Positions 1 to 8,616 of a stretch of DNA of 17,061 bases are shown one piece after another. A program made the position numbers and the translations under genes. How positions within the stretch are numbered: the first letter of the stretch is position 1; each line of letters starts with the position of its first letter. Below the pieces are notes generated by a model, which ran no database searches, had not been told where the DNA came from, and worked only from the letters and a program-made list of their open reading frames with translations. Source of the stretch: an uncultured Bacteroidota bacterium (lineage in GTDB: Bacteria; Bacteroidota; Bacteroidia; Flavobacteriales; Flavobacteriaceae); the NCBI GenBank assembly GCA_903837025.1, contig CAILTC010000041.1:1-17061 (forward strand). Direction: 5' to 3'.

Positions 1-134
1 AAATCTTCCCTGTAATGCAAAGGCATTCGGCAAAATAACCAAGGTCCATTTTCTTTAGAATATCGGGTTATACCTTTCAGGAGACTTTTGCCGTAATCTT
101 CTGTAAAATCAATAAGTAATATTATTTTATACAT
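1..134 (-). CDS. XylR/AraC-type sugar-responsive regulator, N-terminal fragment cut by window edge
   Basis: Reading the minus strand from the ATG at 134-132 gives 44 codons that run off the window without a stop. The start MYKIILLIDFTEDYGKSL, then LLKGITRYSKENGPW, matches the first strand and helix of the periplasmic-binding-protein-like effector domain of XylR-type regulators. Those proteins carry a C-terminal AraC helix-turn-helix, which here would lie outside the window. Such regulators normally sit next to sugar-use genes and respond to a sugar. The start lies 44 bp downstream of the GDPD stop, so it may be the last gene of the GH2-GDPD transcript or have its own promoter. The effector cannot be told from this fragment. 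The family call rests on recognition of the N-terminal motif only. Confidence 0.72.
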   Translation of the reverse strand, partial: MYKIILLIDFTEDYGKSLLKGITRYSKENGPWLFCRMPLHYRED

Positions 135-178
135 TAATTTAAATTTTAAGGTTATTTAATATGCAATCACCCTTTTTA

Positions 179-979
179 TTATTTACTTATGCTTGCTCTT
201 TCAAACAGTAATTCGGGTTCATTTGTAGTGATGAAATCGAATCTATTTGAAATTAGCCAGTCCATATCAGCGGGATCATTTACTGTCCATGCGTTTAAGG
301 TAATAGTGTTGTTTTTAGCTTCTTTTATCCATTCCGGATGCTCTTTGAAAGAAGGAAAGTAATAATCGGCGCCACTAATTCCGTCTTTTTTTAATTGTTC
401 AATAGGTTTGTCATCCTCTAAATACTGTAGGTCAGCTTTAGGATTTAACCCCCTTATTTTTTTTAGAATGTCATAATCGAAGCTAATAAATAAAACCATT
501 TCCTGTGCATTAAGTTTCTGGAATAATTGAATTGTTTTTGTAGCAATACGAATTCCTCGTTCTTTACTAATTCCAGATGGTTTTATTTCGCAAACTAATC
601 GAGTAGCATTGTTATTTTTTATACCTGCAGAAATGTACTCTTTTAAAGTGGGAAGATTTTCTCCATTCGATAATTTGAAAACGGATAAATCAGAATAGCT
701 TGTCTTTTCTATTTCTAGATTATTGTAATGGGGATCATGATTTATAACCAATGAATCGTCAGCCGTCATTCGAACATCAAATTCTGATCCGGCACATTTT
801 AATTCTATAGCATGCTGAAGCGAGGCAATAGAGTTTTGTGGAAGATTGTTTTTCTTCCACGCGCCACGGTGTGCAATTACTGGGTTGTTATTGAAAATCG
901 TAGTGCGGGCATTCTTTTTTGATAATGAAGAACAACTCATCATTAAAATAATCATTAGCAATAGATAGCTCTTTTTCAT
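179..979 (-). CDS. Glycerophosphodiester phosphodiesterase, predicted lipoprotein
   Basis: GDPD enzymes hydrolyse glycerophosphodiesters to glycerol 3-phosphate and an alcohol, using a divalent metal. This 266-residue protein begins with a short hydrophobic stretch ending in LMMSC, a plausible lipobox with Cys16, so it is probably anchored to a membrane on the periplasmic side. Visible family motifs are VIAHRGA (His37, Arg38), SEFDVR (Glu66 and Asp68, metal ligands in the family), INHDP (His81, Asp82) and LVCEIKPSG (Glu129, Lys131). The usual PENT motif reads PQNS here, a Glu-to-Gln change. It lies 30 bp downstream of the GH2 gene on the same strand with no hairpin between, so it is probably co-transcribed. 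Its place in a glycan-use operon is unusual. The substrate could be a teichoic-acid-like or phospholipid-derived diester rather than host glycan. Confidence 0.9.
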   Translation of the reverse strand: MKKSYLLLMIILMMSCSSLSKKNARTTIFNNNPVIAHRGAWKKNNLPQNSIASLQHAIELKCAGSEFDVRMTADDSLVINHDPHYNNLEIEKTSYSDLSVFKLSNGENLPTLKEYISAGIKNNNATRLVCEIKPSGISKERGIRIATKTIQLFQKLNAQEMVLFISFDYDILKKIRGLNPKADLQYLEDDKPIEQLKKDGISGADYYFPSFKEHPEWIKEAKNNTITLNAWTVNDPADMDWLISNRFDFITTNEPELLFERASISK

Positions 980-1009
980 CTGTAAATTGTATAAATTAAG
1001 CGATATATT

Positions 1010-3634
1010 TTAGTCTAATGAATACGTTTGATTGTCGATGTTCCAACCCGAAATTACTAGTTTTGACTTGTTTTTAAGCACTAAATCCTTTGGAATACTA
1101 CATTTAATTGTTCGTTTTTCATTTGGCAAAATACTAATATAATTGTCATCCCAAAAAGCAGGATAAATCGAATGAGATAAATTGTCAGTTACATTCAAAT
1201 GAATGAAAAATGCTGTTTTCGAATTGGTGTTGGTCAATGTAACACTAATTTCTCTTTTGTTACCAATTGTTTTTGTAGAATAAACTGTAACAATCCCCGA
1301 TTTCGGTAAATCATTTAGTTTACTAAAATCGGCATATTCTTTTAATGGAGTATTTCCCCAAAACGATTTTTCCCAATCAAAAACATCCTTTTTATTGGAT
1401 AACCAATAAAAATTAGAAGCGATTTGGGTTCCTTTTTTATTGAATAATTTTAAGTCAAGAAAGACGCCTTCGGGAAAAGAATCCATTTTATAAATAGATT
1501 TTGAAGTAATGGAATTACTGTCAAATGATACGGTTTCTTTCTTTAATAAATTAGAATTAAAGTCGTAAACGGTAATTTGTGCTTTTAGATTTTTCTCTGA
1601 ATTTAAAGATTCATTGACAGCAAAAATTTCATTTTTAGAATAATCATAAATCAATTGATTGCTGTTATTTGCTTTTCGAGTTGCATAATAACCCGAAGTT
1701 GGCAACAAATAGTAATCGTATAATTGCCAATAAAAAGAAGGCCAAGCCGAATTAAGCATCCATTGAATAATTCCTGTAGAAACTGGGATTCTAGCTCTAA
1801 ATCCTTCGAACATTCCGCTCATGGCTTCGTATCCGAGTACATCCGATTTTAGTAAATATTCGTTTAAATCTTTCGGTTTTCCGTATCGATTGTCAATCAT
1901 CGATGTGTTAACATTCAGATTTTGAAAAGCAACAAGCGAATGGGTGCAATGAAAATACCAGGCTGAATTAATGGGCCATAACTTGTCTTCGGGAATCATT
2001 TTTTTGATGCTTTCTAAAGGTGGAATTTGAGCTCCTGGCGATGTTTCGGTATTAAAACCAAAGGCGCCACCATGCTTGGTATCTTCAAACCAATAATTAG
2101 GCGAAACATATTCATAAGGACCATTCATTTTTACACCAACCGGACCGCTAACTTCACTTGTTCGTGTTCCTGCAGTTAGTAAATATGGTCGGTTGTCTAT
2201 TTTTGCTATTAAGTTTTTATATTTAATTTCTAATTCAGGTTTTGGTAATTTATCACTTCCTAAAAACCACACAAAAATACTTGGATGATTTCGTAGCCAT
2301 AAAATCTGATCGGTTAAGGATTCAAGTGCAAGATTCACATCGGCATCGGTTTGAATGCCGCCATAAGCATCACATGGTTTTTCTAAATATTCTATCCATT
2401 CCCATTGACAACTCCAGCCTACCATGGCCATAATTCCGTATTTATCGCATAAATCATAAATCTCTTGAGATGTTCCCCAAATACTTTCGAAACGCAAAGT
2501 ATTCAGATTCATGTGTTTTACATATTGCAGTTGAGTGTCTAGACTTTGGTTGGTATCTCGAAGGAAAATATCGTCTGTCCAACCAGCGCCTTTTATTAGT
2601 ATTTTCTTCCCGTTGAGAATAAATCCTTTGTGCCCTTCGGGAGTAAAATAGGTTTCGATTTCTCGAATGCCAAAAGTGATTTCATCTGAATCGCTTATGG
2701 TTTTTTCCGTTTCAAAACGAAGTGAAAGCTTATGTAAATTGGGCTTTCCAAGATTGTTGCACCACCAAATTTTTGGATTTTTAATGTATAAAGAAGCAAT
2801 TTCTTTCGAAGTTAAAGATAAATCTCTGGTTTCGTTTGGATTTAAATTTACGGGATAACGAAATTCATTCGCGCCAATTTTACCAACTAATGTTCCCGAA
2901 ACAGTTTCTGAAGTGTAATTTTTGACTTCCGTTTTTACGGTCAGCCAAGCTTCTTTTAGTGTTGCGGTATTTACTTTAGATTGAACAGCGGTATATTTCA
3001 ATCCCACTTTTCCATCAATTTCAACATAAACGGGACGCCAAATCCCCATATTTTCGTCTATTGGTCTTGGGTTCCAATCTACAAAGCCAATATTAAAATC
3101 GCCAGGTTGAGCACGGAATATTTCAACAGCGAGACAATTTACTTTCTTTTTGGCTATAGCCGATATGTTAAAAATGAATTGTCTGAATGTGCCAAAAACT
3201 TGGTTACGTGAAGCGATTAATTTTCCATTAAGCCAGATATTAGCATAGTAATTTATTCCATCAAAATGAAGGTTGATGGTGTTCTCCGGAAGTATAGTTG
3301 GTAAATCAAATTCGGTTTTATACCACCAAGAATCATTAAATTGTGTCTTGTCTAAATCCTTATAATTGGTGCCTACAAAAATATCTTTGTACAGGCCATT
3401 AGCTGTCAAAACGCCCATTACGGTTGACGGTACGCTTGCTCTATACCAATTTTCAGTATTTTTTTCGGTTGAAGATAGCTTAGCTCCGTCACTCAAAATT
3501 TTGCTGCTTCGCTCTACTTTCCAGTTTTCTTTTAATAAAATCCTTGTTGAAATATTCGGTTTTGTTCCTGCAAAAGGAAGTTGTGAAAACATAATTGTTA
3601 GAAGCAGAATAATTGTTTTTGATAATTTTTTCAT
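1010..3634 (-). CDS. Secreted GH2 glycoside hydrolase, exo-beta-D-glucosaminidase (CsxA)-like
   Basis: This 874-residue protein has a signal peptide (basic MKKLSK, hydrophobic core, cut near FAG). The ATG at 3634 is preferred: the longer frame would begin with TTG at 3661 and would place nine polar residues before the signal. The GH2 plan is visible: an N-terminal jelly roll (about 35-205, with VPSTVMGVLTANG and WWYKTEFDLP), an Ig-like domain, a TIM barrel (about 320-620), and C-terminal beta domains. The catalytic region reads WFLGSD (Asp461) where most GH2 enzymes have Asn-Glu, and FNTETSPG carries Glu530. Amycolatopsis CsxA uses Asp469 and Glu541 in the same way, so exo-beta-D-glucosaminidase is favoured. 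Plant-type endo-beta-mannosidase and beta-mannosidase relatives are the alternatives. The likely role is release of GlcN from chito-oligosaccharide-like glycans in the periplasm. The adjacent NagB-like fusion supports an amino-sugar substrate. Confidence 0.85.
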   Translation of the reverse strand: MKKLSKTIILLLTIMFSQLPFAGTKPNISTRILLKENWKVERSSKILSDGAKLSSTEKNTENWYRASVPSTVMGVLTANGLYKDIFVGTNYKDLDKTQFNDSWWYKTEFDLPTILPENTINLHFDGINYYANIWLNGKLIASRNQVFGTFRQFIFNISAIAKKKVNCLAVEIFRAQPGDFNIGFVDWNPRPIDENMGIWRPVYVEIDGKVGLKYTAVQSKVNTATLKEAWLTVKTEVKNYTSETVSGTLVGKIGANEFRYPVNLNPNETRDLSLTSKEIASLYIKNPKIWWCNNLGKPNLHKLSLRFETEKTISDSDEITFGIREIETYFTPEGHKGFILNGKKILIKGAGWTDDIFLRDTNQSLDTQLQYVKHMNLNTLRFESIWGTSQEIYDLCDKYGIMAMVGWSCQWEWIEYLEKPCDAYGGIQTDADVNLALESLTDQILWLRNHPSIFVWFLGSDKLPKPELEIKYKNLIAKIDNRPYLLTAGTRTSEVSGPVGVKMNGPYEYVSPNYWFEDTKHGGAFGFNTETSPGAQIPPLESIKKMIPEDKLWPINSAWYFHCTHSLVAFQNLNVNTSMIDNRYGKPKDLNEYLLKSDVLGYEAMSGMFEGFRARIPVSTGIIQWMLNSAWPSFYWQLYDYYLLPTSGYYATRKANNSNQLIYDYSKNEIFAVNESLNSEKNLKAQITVYDFNSNLLKKETVSFDSNSITSKSIYKMDSFPEGVFLDLKLFNKKGTQIASNFYWLSNKKDVFDWEKSFWGNTPLKEYADFSKLNDLPKSGIVTVYSTKTIGNKREISVTLTNTNSKTAFFIHLNVTDNLSHSIYPAFWDDNYISILPNEKRTIKCSIPKDLVLKNKSKLVISGWNIDNQTYSLD

Positions 3635-3699
3635 GTTATTTTCTAAATTATTTTTTTTCAATTTTTAGAGTTACTCAATTGGGAATTAGTAGGTAATAA

Positions 3700-3707
3700 C
3701 AAAAATA
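3700..3707 (-). promoter_or_regulatory. Candidate -7 element for the GH2-GDPD transcript
   Basis: The minus strand reads TATTTTTG, a perfect match to the Bacteroidota TAnnTTTG element. It lies about 65 bp upstream of the chosen GH2 start. No clear -33 TTG was found at the expected distance, so this rests on one motif in AT-rich DNA. Confidence 0.35.
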
Positions 3708-3772
3708 CATTAAATTAATTTACAGTAATTATGTAGCTAATTGTTTTGATTCATCTTGTTTTATTTTAAAAA

Positions 3773-3803
3773 TCCTTGCAGGTTTATGTTAAACGTGCAA
3801 GGA
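3773..3803 (-). terminator. Rho-independent terminator after the nagB-like gene
   Basis: TCCTTGCA (3773-3780) pairs with TGCAAGGA (3796-3803). An inner GTTT/AAAC stem extends the hairpin, and a five-base loop closes it. On the minus strand the stem is followed by ATTTTTAAAA. It sits about 30 bp past the nagB-like stop, so this gene probably ends its own transcript before the GH2 promoter. Confidence 0.75.
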
Positions 3804-3833
3804 GGGTCTAATTAAAAAGCTAACCAAAACTTT

Positions 3834-5765
3834 TTAGAAATAATATCTTTTAAATGCTTCCATTGCGGTGTATTCGGCAAGTCCCAAAGCATTGTATTTA
3901 TCGGCTGTATTTTTTGTTCTTTCTTCGACTCTAACCCAGAATTCTCTTGAATCTTCGCCTTGAAACATTACATTGTCTTTTTGAGATTGGTGGTAAAAGA
4001 TGGATTTTCGTTTCTTTAATACCTGGTCTTCACTCATAGGAACTGCCATTTCTATTTCGTGTGGTTCCCATTCGTGCCATGCTCCGCGATATAACCAAAC
4101 CCAGCAATCGTTGATGAAAGCTTCGTTTTTTAAGTTTTCTATTGATGCAAAAATAGCATCCAAACAAACTTTATGCGTTCCGTGTGGATCGGCCAAATCT
4201 CCCGCAGCAAAAATTTGTTGTGGTTTTATATCTGAAATCAATTCGCTTACAATTTCAATGTCTTTCGTTCCGAGATTATTTTTTTTGACGGTTCCAGTTT
4301 CATAAAAGGGGAGGTCTAAGAAGTGAACTTGTTTATCCGGTAGCCCTAAAAATCGAGTAGCACCTAAGGATTCTTTTCTTCTTATTTGCCCCTTAATTTT
4401 GCGAATGGTTAATTCGTCGGTTTTACTAATTTTCCGAGTTTGTAAAGCGGAAATTATATTTTTTATAGTTTCGTTATTTTCGTCGGCAATTTCAAGTGCA
4501 ACTTCGGCATAACGCAAGGCTTCTCCATCAGATACGGCAATATTTCCGGAGGTTTGATAGGCAACATGCACTTCGTGACCTTGTTCTATCAATCGGTCAA
4601 ATGTTCCTCCCATCGAAATCACATCATCATCCGGATGTGGACTAAAAATTATGACTTTTTTTTTGGCTGGCAAAGCTCTTTCGGGTCTATTGCTATCATC
4701 GGCATTCGGTTTTCCTCCTGGCCATCCCGTAATTGTATGTTGCAATTTGTTGAACATTTTTATATTCAAGTCATAAGCTGAACCTTCTTCGGCAAGCAAT
4801 CCTGACATTCCATTGTCATTATAATCCTTGTCGTTTAGTTTCAACACTGGTTTTTCGGTTTTTCCGCAAAGCCACACAATTGCTTTACTTCTTAGCTCTT
4901 CGGTCCAAATACAAGAGGAAACGAGCCAAGGCGTTTTTATTCGGGTCAATTCTGAGGAGGCTTCTTTATCTAAAACAAATGTGGTGTTAGTATGTATTTG
5001 TAAGTAGGTTGCAGGAACGTGTGACGAAATCTCACCTTCAATTGTTTCTTTAATAATTGAAGCTTTGTTTTCTCCCCATGCCAAAAGCACAATTCTCTTT
5101 GCTCTTTTTATGGTGCCAATTCCCATTGTAATTGCTCTACGAGGAACATTATTTATTCCTAAAAAAGATTCAGCAGCATCGGCTCTTGTGATGTGGTTTA
5201 GCGTGATGCTTCTTGTTCCTGAATTAGAGTGGGAGCCTGGTTCGTTAAACCCGATATGTCCTGTTCGACCTATTCCTAGTAATTGAAAATCTAATCCTCC
5301 AGCTTTCAAAATTGCCGCTTCATACTCTAAACAATATTGATCTAAATTTTCTTGGGCAATCATTCCGTTAGGAATATGAATGTTTTCGGGTTTTATATCG
5401 ATATGCTTAAAAAGATTTTCATGCATAAAATAATGGTAGCTTTCAATATTGTCTTTTTCCATTGGATAATACTCATCAAGATTGAAAGTAATCACGTTCT
5501 TGAAACTCAATCCTTCTTCTTGATAAAAACGAATTAACTCATCATAGACTTTGATCGGCGAAGATCCTGTAGCAAGTCCTAAAATAAAATTTTCATTTTT
5601 GGATTGTTTTTCTCTAATTAAACTAGCGATTTCTTTGGCTACAGTTTTAGAAGCAATTTCTGAAGATTGAAAAATGGTGTTATGAATTTTCTCAAATCTT
5701 GTTTCTTCAAACTGTCCTGGCTCTTTGTGTGAAATGGATACAATGTTAGAATCTTGATTTTGCAT
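3834..5765 (-). CDS. nagB: Glucosamine-6-phosphate deaminase-like protein fused to a PIG-L/LmbE deacetylase-like domain
   Basis: NagB converts glucosamine 6-phosphate to fructose 6-phosphate and ammonia. Canonical NagB has about 265 residues; this cytoplasmic protein has 643 because a second domain is attached. The N-terminal half (about 25-290) shows LGLATGSSP, ITFNLDEYY (Asp97), GIGRTGHIGFNEPGS (His170, Glu175) and AITMGIGTI. The E. coli catalytic set is Asp72, Asp141, His143 and Glu148. Asp141 aligns with Thr168 here, while the other three are kept. The C-terminal half (about 368-620) has SPHPDDD (His377, Asp379, Asp380) and DPHGTHK, the zinc motifs of PIG-L/LmbE deacetylases acting on GlcNAc-type compounds. 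Long NagB-LmbE proteins are, from memory, common in Bacteroidota. Whether this one deaminates, deacetylates or does both is open. Hairpins on both sides suggest a single-gene transcript. Confidence 0.88.
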   Translation of the reverse strand: MQNQDSNIVSISHKEPGQFEETRFEKIHNTIFQSSEIASKTVAKEIASLIREKQSKNENFILGLATGSSPIKVYDELIRFYQEEGLSFKNVITFNLDEYYPMEKDNIESYHYFMHENLFKHIDIKPENIHIPNGMIAQENLDQYCLEYEAAILKAGGLDFQLLGIGRTGHIGFNEPGSHSNSGTRSITLNHITRADAAESFLGINNVPRRAITMGIGTIKRAKRIVLLAWGENKASIIKETIEGEISSHVPATYLQIHTNTTFVLDKEASSELTRIKTPWLVSSCIWTEELRSKAIVWLCGKTEKPVLKLNDKDYNDNGMSGLLAEEGSAYDLNIKMFNKLQHTITGWPGGKPNADDSNRPERALPAKKKVIIFSPHPDDDVISMGGTFDRLIEQGHEVHVAYQTSGNIAVSDGEALRYAEVALEIADENNETIKNIISALQTRKISKTDELTIRKIKGQIRRKESLGATRFLGLPDKQVHFLDLPFYETGTVKKNNLGTKDIEIVSELISDIKPQQIFAAGDLADPHGTHKVCLDAIFASIENLKNEAFINDCWVWLYRGAWHEWEPHEIEMAVPMSEDQVLKKRKSIFYHQSQKDNVMFQGEDSREFWVRVEERTKNTADKYNALGLAEYTAMEAFKRYYF

Positions 5766-5800
5766 TTTGTTGAAAGTATATTATTGATTAGTTGTTGGTA

Positions 5801-5826
5801 CAAATCTATTTCTTAAAGCAAATATA
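5801..5826 (-). promoter_or_regulatory. Candidate promoter elements for the nagB-like gene
   Basis: The minus strand carries TATATTTG (5826-5819) and TAGATTTG (5808-5801), both matching TAnnTTTG, about 35-60 bp upstream of the ATG at 5765. Neither has a clean TTG at about 19 bp upstream, so which one is used is unclear. Confidence 0.35.
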
Positions 5827-5930
5827 GGATTAGGAATATGCGTATTATATTCTTCAAATCACGCAAATATTGAAATATGGAATTCCATCAAATTTAAGTA
5901 AATACTGCTACATTATAGATTGAAAACAAA

Positions 5931-5959
5931 AAAAGTGCGAGGATTATCCCCGCACTTTT
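5931..5959 (-). terminator. Rho-independent terminator after the sialate O-acetylesterase gene
   Basis: AAAAGTGCG (5931-5939) pairs perfectly with CGCACTTTT (5951-5959). A further GGA/TCC inner stem follows one mismatch, with a three-base loop. Read on the minus strand it ends in a run of about eight T. It lies 27 bp past the esterase stop. Confidence 0.88.
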
Positions 5960-5985
5960 AGAGTGTTCTTTTATTTATAAAATGA

Positions 5986-7935
5986 TTATTTTACCATTTT
6001 ATAGATAACGGCATCTGTAACGTTTTTCCAATTGTCAGTTCGGAAAGAATCTGCTGGAAATCCTTCTTTATTATAGAGATTATTGTCGCTTGCATCATCA
6101 GCCCATCCAAAATGGATTGCTACAGGATTTGGCACTTTTTCACTATAGATTACCACTTTGTCATTGATGATTTGAGCTTTGGCATAATAAAAAACGGTGT
6201 CTTCTCCCGCAATTTCAAACCCTTTTACATAACCATATTTATCGGTTGTTGATAATCCTGAGCCTAAATTATCAAAGGAAACTACAATTTTATTTCCTTG
6301 AATTTCCATTGATTTGAAGGTAGGTCCGATACAAATATTATTTTGTTTGTAAACATTTTTCAACGCAATTGCTGCCAAACGTTTTCCTACATCTTGTTTG
6401 TTCGTGGGATGTATATTTGTTGGATTACCAATATCTGTTGTGATGCACATTCCTGTATTTGGCAGTTTCAAGGCTTGGCTTTGTGCTTCTCGAAGTTCGG
6501 CCCACATACTTCCATTATTGCTAGTTCCATTGGTTTCATTAAAACTAGAAATCTGAACAAAATAGAAAGGAAAATCGCCTTGATTCCATTTTTTTCTCCA
6601 ATCGTTTATTAAAACCGGGAATGCTTTTTTGTATTGCTGTGCTCTTGACGCATTACTTTCGCCTTGGTACCATAAAACACCTTCGAAAGCATAAGGTATC
6701 AAAGGGTTTACCATTGCGTTGTATAATAAAGAAGGATAACTATTCGGGCCAATATCGCTTTTTATTGACTCAACCTGGTATTTCCATTTCCCTTTTAGCG
6801 GAATGATTTTATCGCCAATTGTAATTTTGAAATCATCTGATTCGCCATAAATTCCACCATTTCCGCCGTCATCAACCACACGAATCGAAATGACATTATT
6901 GCCTTCTTTTACTATTCCTGCCGGAATAGTATATTTTCTTTTTGCATCCCAATTATTATTTCGGCCAACTTCTACACCGTTTACATAAGTGATGTCTTCA
7001 TCATCAATTTTTGACAATTCAATAGTTCCTGTTTTTCCGGCTTCGTTTGCTGAAAGGGTGATTTTTTTTCGCAACCAAACTACACCGTCAAATTCGCCTA
7101 AAGCCTGACTTTCCCATACTTCGGGTTCATTGAGTTGAGGCCAAGTCGAATCATCGAATCCGAATTCTTTATAGGTTCCTGTAATTGCAGGATTTATTTT
7201 TGAACCCTGAAGGGTTTCTACTCTTTTTGAGATTGAATTGTTGAATACTTTCGAAATAGAATCGAGATTAACGTTTGGCATGCCAGCAATCATTTCCTTG
7301 AATTCTTCGCTGCTTTCAAATCCATTTCGGCTTGTCCAAGTTTCCGAAACTGTTCCGCCCCAAGAAGTGTGAATTAATCCAATTGGGATTTTTAATTCGG
7401 AGTATATTTTTTTGGCAAAAAAATAACCAACAGCTGTAAAATTACTTACGGTAGCTTTATTGCAAATTTCCCATTTCCCAGCTTTTACATCGTTTTTTGG
7501 AATCGAACTAATGTCTCTTGAAATAGTAAATTGTCGAATAAAAGGATAATTTGCTTCTTTTATTTCTTTTTCGGCATTGTCGGCTTGACTCACCCTAAAT
7601 TCCATGTTCGATTGTCCGCTGCAAATCCATACCTCACCAACCAAAACATTTTTTATAACAATTTTATTACTTCCTTTAATGGATAATTCATAAGGACCTC
7701 CAGCATTTTCGACTTCTAATCGAATCATCCATTTTCCGTTTTTGTCGGCTTTTGTGTTTTTTGTCTGCTTGTTGAATTTGATTTCAATTTTTTCATTGGC
7801 ATCAGCCCAACCCCAAATCGGAATCAGTTTATTTCTTTGTAAAACCATGTCATCGGCAAATATTTTTGGCAAACGCACCGTTGCATTAGTAAAAAAACTG
7901 ATAGATAAGAATAGGAATAATAATTGTTTTTTCAT
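5986..7935 (-). CDS. Secreted sialate O-acetylesterase-family (SASA) protein
   Basis: This SGNH-type esterase family removes O-acetyl groups from sialic acids or other acetylated glycans. The 649-residue protein has a signal peptide (MKKQLLFLFLSISFFTNA). Family marks in order: the N-terminal beta domain with LPKIFADDMVLQRN, ICSGQSNMEF with the predicted nucleophile Ser109, a beta-sandwich inserted at about 255-380 that resembles a GH2 sugar-binding fold (DSTWPQLNEPEVW, VVWLRKKITL), WYQGESNAS (425-428), and TDIGNPTNIHPTNK giving Asp501 and His509. Serine and Asp/His catalytic residues all appear present. The protein should act in the periplasm or at the cell surface. It lies 39 bp downstream of miaE with no hairpin between, so read-through is possible; a terminator closes it. 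No sialidase or sialate lyase is in the window, so the true substrate may be another acetylated glycan. Confidence 0.9.
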   Translation of the reverse strand: MKKQLLFLFLSISFFTNATVRLPKIFADDMVLQRNKLIPIWGWADANEKIEIKFNKQTKNTKADKNGKWMIRLEVENAGGPYELSIKGSNKIVIKNVLVGEVWICSGQSNMEFRVSQADNAEKEIKEANYPFIRQFTISRDISSIPKNDVKAGKWEICNKATVSNFTAVGYFFAKKIYSELKIPIGLIHTSWGGTVSETWTSRNGFESSEEFKEMIAGMPNVNLDSISKVFNNSISKRVETLQGSKINPAITGTYKEFGFDDSTWPQLNEPEVWESQALGEFDGVVWLRKKITLSANEAGKTGTIELSKIDDEDITYVNGVEVGRNNNWDAKRKYTIPAGIVKEGNNVISIRVVDDGGNGGIYGESDDFKITIGDKIIPLKGKWKYQVESIKSDIGPNSYPSLLYNAMVNPLIPYAFEGVLWYQGESNASRAQQYKKAFPVLINDWRKKWNQGDFPFYFVQISSFNETNGTSNNGSMWAELREAQSQALKLPNTGMCITTDIGNPTNIHPTNKQDVGKRLAAIALKNVYKQNNICIGPTFKSMEIQGNKIVVSFDNLGSGLSTTDKYGYVKGFEIAGEDTVFYYAKAQIINDKVVIYSEKVPNPVAIHFGWADDASDNNLYNKEGFPADSFRTDNWKNVTDAVIYKMVK

Positions 7936-7974
7936 TTTTTAAAAAGTGGGTTAGGATTAGAAAATTTAATTGTA

Positions 7975-8556
7975 TTATCCGTGAACGGTTTCTTTTTTTC
8001 CGTAGTTGGTGATGAGTTCGCCTTCAAAATCGATCCATTCTTGCCAACGTTTATCTACATTGACTTTTTCAGAATATTTTCTGGCAAAACGCAAAAAGGT
8101 GGTATAATGTCCGGCTTCACTGATCATTAATTCCTTGTAAAACGCAGCCAATTCTTTATCTTCAATGTTTTGGGATAATACTTTAAATCTTTCGCAACTT
8201 CGGGCTTCAATCATTGCCGAGAAAAGTAAACGGTCTATAAAAGCATCATTACGGCTTCCGTCTTTTTTCAAAAACTTAAAAAGTTCATTCACATAATCGT
8301 CTTTTCGTTCTCTTCCTAAAGTTAGTCCGCGTTCTTTGATGATGTTGTGCACCATTTGAAAATGCTCAATTTCTTCTTTGGCAATTACCAATAAATCGGT
8401 AACTAGATCGACGTGTTCCGAATTATAAGTGATGATGGTAATGATATTTGTGGCTGCTTTTTGTTCGCACCAAGCGTGATCGGTCAAGATTTCTTCAATG
8501 TTCGATTCAACGATGTTTACCCATTTTGGGTCGGTGGCTAATTTTAATCCTAACAT
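7975..8556 (-). CDS. miaE: tRNA-(ms2io6A)-hydroxylase MiaE
   Basis: MiaE hydroxylates the isopentenyl side chain of ms2i6A at tRNA position 37, using a diiron centre and oxygen. The ferritin-like four-helix pattern is visible, with likely iron ligands Glu31 (HAWCEQKAA), Glu62 and His65 (EEIEHF), Glu117 (IEARSCERF), and Glu147 and His150 (SEAGHY). I chose the ATG at 8556, giving 193 residues, the size I expect for Bacteroidota MiaE. The frame stays open to 8649, but the extra 31 residues do not look like family sequence, and that start would lie inside the promoter of the divergent glycosyltransferase. The sialate esterase gene follows 39 bp downstream. The pairing is probably positional, not functional. 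Confidence 0.9.
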   Translation of the reverse strand: MLGLKLATDPKWVNIVESNIEEILTDHAWCEQKAATNIITIITYNSEHVDLVTDLLVIAKEEIEHFQMVHNIIKERGLTLGRERKDDYVNELFKFLKKDGSRNDAFIDRLLFSAMIEARSCERFKVLSQNIEDKELAAFYKELMISEAGHYTTFLRFARKYSEKVNVDKRWQEWIDFEGELITNYGKKETVHG

Positions 8557-8616
8557 TTTTCTGTATTTATAGCAATTGAATGGTAAAAATACAGTTTTTA
8601 TTTGTTGTAGAATGAA

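Noticed and set aside
2242..3668. Plus-strand open frames opposite the GH2 gene (2242-2433, 2667-2858, 2981-3211, 3366-3668)
   Set aside because: They lie fully or mostly antisense to a well-supported gene, and their products show no recognisable motif or composition of a real protein.
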